A stretch of DNA of 64,000 nucleotides from Venturia oleaginea (Eukaryota > Ascomycota > Dothideomycetes > Venturiales > Venturiaceae). Under the pieces are notes generated by a model. It saw only the letters and a list, made by a program, of their open reading frames with translations. It had not been told where the DNA came from and ran no database searches. Of this stretch, positions 21,824-33,561 are shown in pieces. Position 1 is the first letter of the stretch, and the number at the start of each line of letters is the position of its first letter. A program made the position numbers and the translations under genes. Where the stretch lies: NCBI GenBank assembly GCA_013176395.1, contig JABMLP010000017.1, positions 1,240,001 through 1,304,000 on the forward strand. Reading direction: 5' to 3'.

Positions 21824-23754
21824 CTAGCAAAACCCGGTCAAAGCAGCCATCCCACCCACCTGCAAACCCTCCGTCAAAACAACATCATCCTTCAACAAAT
21901 CATCAATGACACTTACCTTCTTGATCCTCCAGAAAGCCTTCGCCCCCTTTGCGAAGCGCTCAGAAATGGGAATGACATCCTCCCGAGGACAAGCAGCGAA
22001 GCAAAGTCTGAAGCACTCCCATGCATCGCGCTCTCTAATCTCTTGCGTGGGCGCGAAGATGGATCCAGGCGAAACGAGAACTTTCCATGTAGTCCAGTAG
22101 ATCCAGAGCGCGCGAGCAAGGCGCGGAAGTGCGACTTTCGAGGCCAAGGGATGAGAGGGGAAGTTACAGCGTACCCAGATAAACATACCGCCCATTGGTC
22201 GAACGAAGTCGTAGATTCGTGTGGTTTCAACGACACTCCATTCATCCCCCGTCTCTTTCTTCTCCTCTGCTGCATTGCATGCGTCTAGGAGAAGGTTTCC
22301 TGTCATCTCCGTCAGACTATTCCTGCGTCCAGATTTGACGAGAGTAGTGCCAGTCTCAAGCGCATCGCACATGTCATTCATTCTTCGCTCATACTCGCCA
22401 CGAAGACCCTCGAGCCATCTGACCCACCCTTCTATCGACCATCCTTTGCCGTCCTTGTTGCCACCAGCACCGACTTTATCGCCTGTTGGTGGACCCATGA
22501 TCAACTCTGCTATCATCGATTGTACGAACCCACTTGGTTGTTGAGTTGATGTCTCCGTGATTCTGATGATTCGTTCGACCAGGGCGGGTTGTCCTGTGAT
22601 CCATCCGAGTCGACAACCTGGTGCGACGGTCTTCGAGAATGTGTCGAGACGTAGAACCCGGCCCTGATAATCGATGCTGAGGAAGGAAGGAACGAGGGAG
22701 TCTAGGAATTCGAAGCCGGAAGACTTTTGAGGTTTAGGGAGGCTTGAAAAGGATGCGCCGTTCGAAGATGGGTATTGTAAATACCAGTAAGGCTCGTCTT
22801 CAACGATAATTACGTCGTACTTGACGCAAAGCGCGTAGATTTCCTTGCGGCGCTGAACGGAGAGGACACCAGAAGTTGGGTTTTGTCCGATTCTGCACGA
22901 TATATGTCAGCAGGGGTAAATGTCGAGCAAGGAGGCCATTACTCACGTGACGGTGTACATAAGATGAGGTCTCTTGCCCTTCGCGAAGTCCCAATTTTCG
23001 AGCACATGTTCCAAACCACCTGGTCCTTCGGCTTTCATGCCCTGGTCATCGATGGCTACAGGCGCGATATTCAAGCCTATTGGTCTCGCTGCTTGAATAG
23101 CATTCATATATGCGTACTCCTCGCAGAGCAGGCCCTCCCTCTCACTGACTGGATCTCTGCCTTCATACCACCCATTGGTGAGTGCTGTAAGACACTTGCT
23201 GAAGCCATCGGTATTGCCACAGGTCAGAACGATGGCAGGTCCATTCTTGTAAGGTATATTAGGATGTAGGTTTTCAACAGTAAACTGGAGAAGGAACTGA
23301 TGTAGAGGAGGGTAGCCTTCAGCTTGGCCGTATTGTAGAGCCGTGTCTAAATCGATCTTTTTCAGGACGTTCGCAGTAGTGGCGGTATGTGGTACAACCA
23401 CCTGCGATTCAGGTTGAGGGACGTCTTTGTTTGGCTTGTGGAATTTGGTAGATGGATCCACGGGGTCGTTCGACGTTGGAGTCCATCTGTCCGGTAGGGC
23501 GGCTTTTGCTTCAAGGGTATCGAAGGGGAAGTGGTTGTTGTTGGGGAGTCCTGATTTATGGTTAGCGGGAGGAGGCAGAACAAGGAAAGGCATAGCTTAC
23601 CGCCTGCCAGCTGGCCTATGCCTGGAATGGAGAAGTACTTGTAGAACGACTTGATGTTGGATGCCTGCCTGGCCTTGGTCGATCTGGACAAATGGTGGGA
23701 CAGATCCGCGGGCTCAGGCTTTGATGATGAAGGGAGAGTTGGTGAATCGCACAT
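21824..23754 (-). CDS. Aro8-like aromatic/alpha-aminoadipate aminotransferase (PLP class I/II)
   Basis: PLP-dependent aminotransferase that would interconvert amino acids and 2-oxo acids, most likely aromatic ones or 2-aminoadipate. Minus-strand exons: 23754-23601, 23550-22947 and 22892-21824; about 608 aa. Family blocks: YGQAEGYPPLHQFL, LTCGNTDGFSKCLTAL, IGQNPTSGVLSVQRRKEIY, VIIVEDEPYWYLQYP and, holding the PLP lysine, LRLDTFSKTVAPGCRLGW. The Arg block is RPMGGMFIWV. Exon joins keep these motifs in frame. A good GTAAGT donor at 21916-21911 near the C-terminus means the last about 30 residues could instead be spliced to a short alternative end. Upstream ATG choice is the first in frame. Confidence 0.9.
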
Positions 23755-24068
23755 GATGAAATGGATATATTTGATTCTTGGGGCATTCAATGCAAAGGGT
23801 AGGCCAGAGATCCCATTGTCCCATCTGCCATTGCCGATATGACGGGTGATAAGGATGCAATTGTCATCAACCGGACCATTATCAGTCCGCTAGTTCTACC
23901 GCCCGGATCTAACTCGGAATGCCGCAGAACAGTCGGTTACTACGGGTTAGAATAGAACAGATGGTCCGAGAGATTCGGAAGCCTCTTATAGCTGCAAATC
24001 GGCTGGATACAGTTCAACTATGTTGGAGTGGATTGTTTATGAGGGCTAGTCACGTGTGTGGCCTCTGA

Positions 24069-24144
24069 CGCCAAGTCTGGTATCAAGTCCGTCGGAGTAC
24101 GTGCAGCGCCAAGTCTGATTTCAAGCCCGTCGGAGTACGGGCAG
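24069..24144. repeat. 38-bp tandem duplication
   Basis: Two adjacent 38-bp units (24069-24106 and 24107-24144) beginning cgccaagtctg and ending gcag, differing at about five positions. Confidence 0.9.
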
Positions 24145-24635
24145 CGCATAGCCATACTATGGTACGGTCCATATGCACCGGTGTGGGGTAAATTAGCCTC
24201 TTGGCAAACCGGAGTCTAGCTTTTATAAGTAGCTGCTAGGCCTCGAGGGGTTTAGACTTTGCCTATAGAAGCTAAATCCCGCCTCAGAGCAAAGCTAGGA
24301 TACCTGACACCGGTGCAAAAGCGATACTCCATATAGTCCATAGTCCATAGTCTATACCCCATGAAGCCCCATCAAACTCTCAAGCGACTCAACACTACCG
24401 CCACGGACCATGTTGTCACCAACCTAGATGGACTCTGTATGTATTTGCGTCCTGATTCTGTCGCTTTCTATCGCTTCTTTGTATTGCAGTTTTGACCGCA
24501 GCATGTGGCTTGACCATCTATCGACTAATCACAGGCCCCCAATTATTGAGCCATCGAACTCTTACTTACTAGTACGTAGTAAACTGGATCCGGAGTTGCG
24601 AAGGCTCCTCACTCAATTCGGTCCGTCCAAATCAA

Positions 24636-24697
24636 GATCACATAGAATAAGGACCTACGGACTATAGATCACATAGAGTAGGGACCGACGGACTATT
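24636..24697. repeat. 31-bp tandem duplication
   Basis: Two adjacent 31-bp units beginning gatcacatag and ending ggactat, differing at four or five positions. Confidence 0.9.
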
Positions 24698-24804
24698 TAA
24701 TATAGAAGAATATGACCCAGATTGATTGGGATATGCCCGGGCCAGAGTGCGTACAGGAGAAATGCTTGGGTATTTAATTGTAGTCATTCACCCCACATGC
24801 TCCT

Positions 24805-25128
24805 GATACCGAGTTGGCAGCTTGGCATGGCCCATCATTGGAGAGAGTTACAACCAAGCCAACACTGCAAAGTCTCGGCAGGAAAACTTCATCTCACCTC
24901 CGCTCATCGCAACTCCATACCCTGGCTGTATCAGGCACCATGTTTGTTTGTCGTGATAATGATACCGTGTTGATGGCCCATCATTGGAGAGAGTCACGAC
25001 CAAGCCAACACCGCAAAGTCTCGGCAGGAAAACTTCATCTCATCTCCGCTCATCGCAATTCCATACCGTGGCTCTCTCAGGCACCATGGCTGTTTGTCGT
25101 GATAGTGATGCCGTGTTGGCAACTTGGC
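24805..25128. repeat. 146-bp tandem duplication with partial flanking copies
   Basis: Two adjacent 146-bp units (24827-24972 and 24973-25118) start atggcccatcattggagaga. They are flanked by a further 22-base related piece (gataccgagttggcagcttg before, gatgccgtgttggcaacttg after), as expected from unequal exchange at a short repeat. Divergence is roughly 10 percent. It ends about 100 bases before the ATG of the small secreted ORF and could hold promoter elements. Confidence 0.9.
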
Positions 25129-25232
25129 ACAGCGGGCAGAAGAAGATATAATATGCTACCTTTACTCTCTCTGACAGCAACAAAAATCAAGCATTCCATT
25201 TGACCTCTCCATCAAACACACTACCAGACATC

Positions 25233-25388
25233 ATGCAGATCTCCAAGCTCGTTGCCGTCTTCTCACTCCTCGCTACCAGTCACGCCGCGTGGGTACGTTA
25301 TGCTGCCACATACTATCCACCTCCACATCCACAAGTTTCTAACTGATGGCAAACAGAACTGCTGCAAAAGATGCGGTGAATTCGGGAA
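25233..25388 (+). CDS. Small Cys-rich secreted protein candidate (3' structure unresolved)
   Basis: ATG 25233 opens a 19-20 residue signal peptide (MQISKLVAVFSLLATSHAAW). A GTACGT donor and an acceptor at 25354-25356 join it to exon 2 (25357-25388), which reads NCCKRCGEFG and meets a GTGAGT donor. A downstream open stretch (25525-25632) reads with three spaced Cys (YCMEEGKGC, ADCNPEG) to a TAG, but its frame does not fit the exon 2 donor by one base. Using the fitting frame gives a Cys-free end with stop soon after. So either an exon is missed, or the gene is frame-disrupted. It resembles effector-type small secreted proteins only in layout. Confidence 0.42.
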
Positions 25389-25757
25389 GTGAGTTGCCAG
25401 TGGGTCTGATGCTGGAAAAGCTTCTCTCCCCTGTGGTCCCGAGAGAGTATGTTTGAAGAAGATAGCCAGATATCGCGCGGATGTGAATAGGTAGATTGAC
25501 TTTGGGCGTTTGCACGCGCTTTAGCAATATTACTGTATGGAAGAAGGGAAAGGGTGCATACCCGGCCTGAAAAAGAACAAAAATATAGCCGATTGCAATC
25601 CTGAAGGGATTCCTGGAGGACCTGGACGATAGGAGGCCTGGGAACGGAAACTGGAGGATCGGGATGTGTAGGATCGATGATTGCCTTCGAACGAATAGCC
25701 GCAATATACAGAAGAAATAGCCGCCTTATCCCGTAACAGTCGAGCACTCTCCCTCCA

Positions 25758-28700
25758 TCAGAGCTGAACATTCCAAATTTCCATACCAACACCACATACC
25801 AAGATCCTTTTCGTAAGCTGCTTTGAATCGACGTCGTGGGGATACAACGCCATGGAAGATACATCAGCGACGGAGGTGTATGTATTCGCGACCTTCTTCA
25901 CATCGATACCTTCCACTCCCTCTTTCCCAAGATTGATGTGAATTCTCCAAAGCTTAATTCTCTGATCATTGCTGGCCGTGGCTACCAAGACCTGAAAATA
26001 CAATGGATGGGTGTCTGATGGCATACAGCTTAAGATATCTGTCGCAGTGACAGCTGCGGCGTGAGCTCGTGGAAGGATAAGTCTATCGCATTGGATTTCG
26101 CCTAAATCAGAGGTCACGATGAGAGAGATTCCAAGGCCACTGTCGTCACCGCCCGTTATGACAAGAACGGTGTTGGCCCTCAGTGAGCAAGACGAGAGAG
26201 ATTTTACGGCGCTTTGGTGCAGCGCTCTGGTTGCCAAACAAGTCAATTCCCTTGGACTGTAGTTGTTGCGGATCGATGTCTCCTTCCAGAACGCGAGATG
26301 ACCGTCAGTGGCTGCGGTCATGACAATGGTTTCGTCTCCTTGCTTTAGATGTGAGATCTGAGTGGGACAAGCAGAGGTGTAGCGGCCGACAGACAAGATG
26401 GTCCAAAGCCTTCTGCTGGTATCGTAGCGCCACGTCTAGCAAGGTCAGTACATCATCTTGCCTCTAGTCAAGAACCACATACCTTGATCACTGAATTCGA
26501 GTACACCATTGTGATTTCGAATTCGCTACTCTCAATGTCTTCTTTGACTAGCTCAGTCTGACGCCTTTCTTTGATTGCAAATCCCACGATTCGCAGGTCA
26601 GATCTTTCGGTGTCCATGGGACAAGATGACTCGAATACCACACCAAGCTTGATCGCGGGGACAGATCGCACTCTCCAAATGAAGAATTCCTCGTAACCGC
26701 CACAGCTGAATAGGTACTCCCCTTTCTCCGACCACTGCATGGATTGTACTCCAGTCACATGCTTCCGTACGGTTGCAACGCATGAAAAACTTGAGTCTTC
26801 ATAACGGAACAGGCATATGTCGGTATCCTCTGCCCCAGTGGCGATGAGTGGTCCCATAGAATCGATCGAGGCCGTGGTAATGGCGCACGTTTTGATCTCT
26901 CGCCCATGCCCTCCGTGCTGGACGATCTCATGACTCGGCTCATACACATTGTACGAATTGAGCTTGGAGGCTTTGGTCCATGCTAGATTGCCGCCCACGA
27001 TCTTTCCAGTCAGATCGTATCGAGGATCAAAACTCCACATGCGGTGCGCACCGCCGCAGTCGATGTTCAGAATGTAGTCGGATGTTGAGAGATTGTAAAC
27101 AACAAACTGTTTTCCGTGGAAGCCATACACATAGACGTCGTCTGCCGACGGAGATACGTACACTCCTTCGATGTTGGGGCCGAATGGTAGGGTGAGTTTG
27201 TGTACTAAAATTAGCTCCTCGAGACAACTTTTGAGGCTGTGGACTGCGCATGTTCCATCACGGCCGACTGAGAATAGCCACCCAATTTCCTGAGTAAAAG
27301 TGACGGTGGTGTGACTGTTTGACGAATCGGAGGGAACCCAATGCATTGCTGTCACTGCCTCTTTTCCATGTGCATCACCGACAATATTGACACCAACGCT
27401 GCCGTCATCCATGTTGTTCAGCAGATGGATACTGCCATCTCGGTAACCCAAGAAGGCCACGGTCTGGCCATTGATAGAGGAAATCAGAGCTGAACTACTC
27501 TGTGAGAACTGCGCGCCGTGCTTCTGAATGGCGAAGTCATCCTGTGATGAAACCAACCACCCAGTGGCAGAATGAAGCAGCCGAAATAGTCGAGGATTGG
27601 GTTTACCAAGATAGGTGAGTAGGACATCCACGGTATCTGTTATCGAGGGTTCGACATGACAAGGGAAGATCCCTGCAATCTTGCCATCAGTCTTCGCAAG
27701 AAACGCAATCTTTTTGTTAGATGAATCGAAACAATACAAAGAGCCCGTCGCACCTCCCAGAAATGCCACTCCCGAGTCCGGTATGCAGGAAACCACGGAA
27801 TAGCCTTTCAAATCATCCAGGAGATCGACCTGTTGCCAGTTCCGCACACGCTCTCCAGTCTCGTGCATCTCATCAGTCTCAAGCAACACCAGCCCGTTGT
27901 TTGTTGTGACAAGGAACTCGTCCTTGGTGACGTAAGCATAGCTCCGAAAATAGTCTGCTGTGGCTTTTGACGCCTTCCTGGAGATTTCGGAGCTGATAGG
28001 CTTTGTCGCAGGTAGATTGAACACGTTCTGCAGAACCATTGTTATATCTCGTTCCTCCAAAGTCTTGTCATCGGTCCCAGAAGAGACAGGCTTTCGAGAA
28101 ATGATCCTTCCATCTGCTCCACCTGTGGAAAGACCAGATATGCCAGGGGTTGCTAGATGCTCGCTCGCCGCCACAGACCAAACGTTCTTTCCCAGATGAT
28201 GAGCCGAGTTGGAAGTATGCGCAAGTGAGAATATCAGTTCTTCAGAGTTTGCAGCGGCTTCATGGCGGAGAGCCCAGCTTTGACATGTGCCATCTTCGCC
28301 CACAGAAACGATTTTCACAATGTGATTGTCAGATTCATCAGCTCTTGCGTACAGATATCGAATGTCCCATATTCTCGATAGGTGACCAATTGCAACAGCC
28401 AGGCAATTGCTATCCCACTGATCAGACAGGTTTACAGGAAAACCTGTCTCCTGAATCGTTGTATCATGATCGGCCGCGCCTTCGGATGATTGAGAACAAG
28501 CGCGATGTAATCCAATTTTAGATATATCCCACACGCGAATAGTGCGGTCGTCACTACAGCTGGTCAACAGTCTGCGTGCTATTTCGCAAGGCGACTCGAT
28601 GGGCTCAGATATCTGCACACCGAAAATGGAGCCCTCGTGGCCCGTGAAGCTGAAATAAGTATAAAGTGAGGTTTTCTCATCGTCCAAGGAGCATGACCAG

Positions 28701-29362
28701 ACGATGATTTCACCAAAAGCTGTGCCAGAAGCTACGAGGATTTCTGCGGAGGATATCCATTTGAGATGGGCCGAGTACAGAATACATTTTCGGCCTGCCA
28801 AAAGTGGCAAAACGAAGAGCTGGTTCAAGTCCCCCGGGTTTGAGGATGATGTTTCTCGCCAATTTATAGAATAGAGAGCATTGTGAGCGGTGACTAGTGT
28901 TGCGCACACGAGCTCGTGGCTTGGATGAGATGTACCCAATTTTTTTGGAGCAACATCGAGGATCCAGTCATCAACCTGAATTAAATTTCCTACACGTAAA
29001 AAGACGTGCTGGTTGGGTTTCTTGGTGAAAAATACGCCTTTTAGTGATGTTCCTCCCCAGACTATGGCCGAAAATGCAGAGGGCGTGGAATGGAGGATTC
29101 GGATTCCATGGATAGCCTGTCCATCAAGAGCCTGGGCAGTTGCCAACAAGCTGCTCGTAGATTTATGATGAACGCGAATGATAGGGCCTTGGCCACTGAT
29201 TATGAGTCCGTCGTGGACTTGAAGTGCGGTCACTGGTGTCAGTGAGCATTCATTCTGGATACCAAGTCAGTAGCGATGTATTGAGGTGAAAAGTGGTCTT
29301 ACGCTCAGGAGTTGTGACATTGATGAACTGTCTGCTGAACGTGAAGAAAAAAGAATTTGCAT
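25758..29362 (-). CDS. RTT10: WDR6/Rtt10-like WD40-repeat protein
   Basis: Large WD40 protein of the WDR6 family; yeast Rtt10 (Trm734) partners Trm7 in 2'-O-methylation of the tRNA wobble base and also acts in endosomal recycling. Minus-strand exons: 29362-29303, 29254-26483 and 26435-25758; about 1169 aa (1155 if the second ATG, 29320, is used). Repeats are visible throughout, for example FTGHEGSIFGVQI...LLTSCSDDRTIRVWDIS, IVKIVSVGEDGTCQSWAL and VATASNDQRIKLW. The intron joins VIK|TWRYDTSRRLW keep the last repeats in frame. Length and repeat pattern fit the family. It is divergent from TIM22 with about 120 bases between starts. Confidence 0.87.
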
Positions 29363-29481
29363 GGACGACTCGAGGAAATGCCAAGCGCTATTTTGCGCTA
29401 GCACGGATCAGGACATGGAGATCCCGGTGGTGAACTTTTTTGATATTGAACTGTAACCAACACCCCGCACTCGTCACCATA

Positions 29482-30148
29482 ATGAATGTCCCTGGAGTAG
29501 GTTCAGGTGCAATGCCCATGGGAATAATGGGCGGCCAGCAGCCAACAGACCCCCAGCAAATGCAAGAACAGGCCATGATTAAAATGGTGCGCGCAATCTG
29601 ATTCCCGTTTCTGTAAAGACATGCTAACAAGACCATAGATGACCAGTGCTGCGGAGTCCTGTGCCGGGAAGACTGCCATGTCCGGTGTCATGGGTTTCGC
29701 GCTTGGTGGTGCCTTTGGCCTTTTCATGTCCTCCGTTCGTCACCCTCCTCTGTTCACACTCGCCATCTCTAACCACAGACTATAGATGCGCTACGATACC
29801 CCGATGGGCGTGAACCTCCCCGGTCAAGTTGTGACAACCGATCTCCCAATGCGCACCCAGCTCAAACTGGGCCTCAAAGATATGGGCAAACAATCCTTCT
29901 CCTCGGCTAAGAACTTTGGCAAGATCGGCGCCATCTTTGCCGGCACGGAATGCTGTATAGAAGGCTACAGGGCGAAAAATGATCTGTGGAATGGTGTTGC
30001 TGGTGGCTGTATAACGGGAGGTGCATTAGCATGGAGTGCTGGCCCACAGGCTACCGCCATAGGATGTGCAGGCTTCGCGGCATTCAGTGCTGCAATCGAC
30101 TACTACATGAGGCTGCCGGAAGACGAGAGGCGACATCCTGTTGTGTGA
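29482..30148 (+). CDS. TIM22: Mitochondrial import inner membrane translocase subunit Tim22
   Basis: Channel-forming subunit of the carrier translocase, which inserts multi-pass carriers into the inner mitochondrial membrane. Exons 29482-29586, 29639-29734 and 29786-30148; 187 aa. The N-terminus is Met/Gln/Gly-rich. Exon 2 holds the first membrane segment ([20 protein letters not shown]). Exon 3 has the conserved [21 protein letters not shown] and the glycine-rich [18 protein letters not shown]. Introns are 52 and 51 nt and all phase 0. The length is normal for the family. Confidence 0.95.
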
Positions 30149-31967
30149 GGGATGTTGTGCGATATCAGCGTGTAAAAGTATGGCATTGGGCGGCGTTTTG
30201 GTATATCATGGGACTCACTTCTCAACGCATGGCACTGGTATAGAGCATATTGACGAATTGGAAACGACCAAGGAGATGTTCAAAGGAGGCCTGCTCACAG
30301 GCGTACTCACAAATGATGCATGTAATAGTAGCAGCACTCGGGTCTAAATCTGCGGGCAGGACACAAACAATCCCAGTGCTAACTGCTTGTAGGCAGGCTT
30401 TGATCAGCCAGAAGGCTTGTAATGGACTCAATTGTCATTTCCGTTAACATATTCCAGGTTGATGAGCGTGATTCGACCAGCATCAAGGCCGAAGAAAGCA
30501 CGTTTGACCACCTCATCGACCTCTCAACCCCAAGAACGAACAACGGCGGAAGCCTTGGGGGCTGGATTTGAACTTCCTTCGGTCACGGTCGTGGAAAAGG
30601 GCAAGCCTTTCATGGGCAAGATGAGATCTCCGGGTCACTGGACAACATAGATATTGATGTACCGTATGGTTATGTCTTCTGTGATAGGGGTGATTACTCA
30701 GCAACCACTAAATCGATCGGCCCGCTACCTTCCGAAATTCCATTAGTGTTTCACTTCCTTTGTGCCTTGCATAGAAAAACACTATCGCGTACAAGACAAC
30801 TTACGCACCTTCATCCCACGAATGCTCTTAGTATGTCTCGAAACCGCCGGCACGCACTCGTGGAAAAACAATCACTCCGACTGCTTATATTGCACCTGGG
30901 ATAAGGCAATGCTTCCGTGTTTCCGAGCCGCGAGGGGAGCATCACATTGCAGTATCGTGCATATCGTGATTGCATTTAATTAAAGACGTGGTTTGATTTT
31001 TCCTAACAGTAGCCAAAACAAACACCACGCTGTCATACAGTCTGGCACCATAGGTTCATGGAAGACAGATGTAAGTCATGGAGAGTCACAATTAATTCGA
31101 CTCGCACCCAATGAGGAAAATGTCTAGAAGGTCTGCGGGTCAACTGATCATGTTCTAGTACTCCTGCCAGATGGTTCTGTTTGATGTTAAATCAGACCAA
31201 CACATTCGCGGCAAGATTACGCTCAAACGGCTCGAAGAGAGCAATACTAGTCGAGTTTCCCGTCTGCACATTTAAGCGATGAATATACCCGGCTACGCAC
31301 ATTTAGCCCCGTCTTCTTAATACCGGGCGCATATTCAACATGGGAATTTCCTAGCTTATCCATATCTTAAACAATCTCACTGGCCAAGTTATCTTCTCTG
31401 GGAGAGGCACTTCCGATGGTTGTAGGCTCACATGAATGTCTCGACTGTCAAGTCCCATCATTGGTCAAAGTACGACCCCAAGGTGTCCCGGCGAAAAAAA
31501 TATATGGCCTTTAGCTTGTAGCTTCCTTCTGGCAGCTTGCATCAATGTGTTTCTAATACTTTACCCATAGCTTTGGATGAGGAGATGTAAAATTCCACCA
31601 GTCTGCCTACTTTAAGCTATCAAGACATCGATCATGGCGACCTCGAATCGTAATCGTGCCTGGTTATGCACAGGGTGATGTTGGGAATTGATGTCGAGCC
31701 AATTTGGACGCTCTCAAAAGACATACTGACATGAAGGGTCAATCACGGTAGAATCCAGATCATCCTTTGGCTCTTGCCCCATACTTAAATGAATCATACA
31801 AAGCTATCGCGTGTACCGGCACCTTTCGAAGTTTGTATTTCTTAGCCTTGACGGGCCGTTACGTCGCATTAACTTTTAGTAGTTCGCACGCTTCGACCAC
31901 TTATTGCACCGCCCTGGTGCCTCGACTATCGTTCTCGCTGGTATTCGGGCTTTTATCGGCCAAGGAC
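30149..31967. other. Intergenic, 1.8 kb
   Basis: No supported gene: only short ORFs in several frames without family features. AT content rises towards the right. It contains the upstream region of the rhodopsin-domain gene. Confidence 0.45.
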
Positions 31968-33561
31968 ATGGCGACCCCGTCCCCCGAGGATCTAGATCAC
32001 TACCACAGAATAGAAAACGGTTCGAAAGACTCACGGGTGGGCCTCATCTTGGCCGTGGAGATACCTTTGATCACGACTGTAGTGCTTGCCGTTTGCTTGC
32101 GATTTTATGCAAGAACGTTCGTAAAACGTACTTTGGGGGAGGATGATTGGGTGATGGCCCTGAGTGCAGTACGTTGAGGGTAATCCTTTTCTATGCTCTA
32201 TTCCTCGCTGACGAGCTAGCTCATTGCCTTTATCAATACTGTCATAAATTGCGTCATGACGAAATATGGCCAAGGTGTTCACGGATGGAACCTAGATTAC
32301 AAGTTCATCCCAATGGGCTCCAAGGTATGAGAATCGGAAGTCGCTACTAGGTCCTGGCGCTGATCTTGATCAGCTCGGCTGGGTCTATCAAGTCCTGTTC
32401 ATACCAGCGGTCACATTGTGCAAGATATCCAGTAGGTTTTACTCACGCAAATGATCTCACATGCTAATCCTACTACTAGTCGTTCTAACATATCTTCGGT
32501 ATATATTATGAGCATGACGTTCTATTGATCGTACTCGACCATATCCAATTGGCTAACAAAGTCAGCATATTTCCAGCTCGAAGAGATAGACTTTTTTGCT
32601 TTGGCGCTTTGATATACTTGTCTCTGTATGGCATAATCATCACCTTTGCCATTGCATTTCAATGCATGTAAGTGTGTCGTTCGTTGATCAACTGTTACAT
32701 ATCCAGGGGCCTGGCTAACATGTATTCGAAGTCCTGTCAACTCTTATTGGGACCTGTCTATCAACTACAAGAGATGCTATGACCAAAATGAGGCTATGAT
32801 CGTTGTCTCAGCACTCAACACAGCGAGCGACTTGGTAGTTTTCATGTGGCCTGCACCGAAGATATTTCAATTGCAACTACCAATACAGCAACGCCTTGGA
32901 CTTATACTTGTCTTCAGCCTGGGTTGCGTGTAGGTGCATAAATTGCTTGGCCTGAATAAGAGCTGACAATCTTAAGTGCTTGTATCGCGGGTGTTGTGAG
33001 GATATCATACTATCCCAAATTCTTCGCCGACAAAGATGTGTTTTGTATGTTGATATTGTCAAGACTTCGAGAAAGCGACCTGCTGACATATTGATAGATG
33101 CAGGGGCGTTGCTCTCAGTACTGGCTAATGTCGAATGCAATGTCGGCATTATTTGCGGATCTCTTCCCGAAATTCGGCCACTCGTCATGCGACTGTTTGA
33201 TAAACGAAAACCAGGCAGCCCGGACCCAGGATCATATCAACCATCGACTCCGATGTCTGGTCCTTTCCCACGACGTCAAAACTTCTCGTCGGTCGGAACC
33301 AATGATGTCGAGGCTGCTAGACAAGAGAAGTCACCCGACTCACTGAATCAGGGGCATGATTGGGACATTGGAAAAAGTCGGCATCATATAGCCCCCGAGA
33401 CCGTATACCTCGAAAATCTGTCATCAAGAAAAATGACAGCGACACATGGCCAAAGAACCAGTGGAAGTGGAACATATGGGAGCCGTGGAAGTGATGATAA
33501 TTGGATATCTGGCGGTGAGGTCTATCTCTACCCTAAGAATATACCAAGATCGCCTCTTTGA
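31968..33561 (+). CDS. Fungal rhodopsin-domain (Pth11-like) integral membrane protein
   Basis: Seven-helix membrane protein of the fungal-specific rhodopsin-domain family, related to Pth11 but without a CFEM domain. Eight exons: 31968-32168, 32220-32324, 32374-32431, 32480-32498, 32566-32667, 32732-32929, 32977-33044 and 33098-33561; 404 aa. Markers are LRFYARTFVKRTLGEDDW, YGQGVHGWNLD, LGWVYQVLFIPAVTLCKIS, RIFPARRDRLFCFGALIYLS and YYPKFFADKDVF. Exon 4 is only 19 nt. The C-terminal about 140 residues are a polar cytoplasmic tail rich in Ser, Gly and Arg. Every splice keeps the frame and the family sequence, so the gene appears intact. Ligand and pathway are unknown. Confidence 0.85.

Larger units (their letters stand above)
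23755..25232. other. Intergenic, 1.5 kb, with three unrelated tandem duplications
   Basis: No gene. The region carries three separate two-copy tandem repeats (listed individually), plus short palindromic GCACCGGTG sequences near 24175 and 24310. It lies upstream of a small signal-peptide ORF. Confidence 0.6.

Noticed and set aside
21824..21916. Extra intron at the 3' end of the aminotransferase gene
   Set aside because: A GTAAGT donor exists, but both the spliced and unspliced ends are short and unconserved; left as an open alternative.
24172..24317. Possible MITE with tgcaccggtgt ends
   Set aside because: The shared terminal sequence is only about 11 bases and itself palindromic; no target duplication could be seen.
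24069..25118. CRISPR-like repeats
   Set aside because: The repeats are two-copy tandem duplications without spacers, in a eukaryotic genome.
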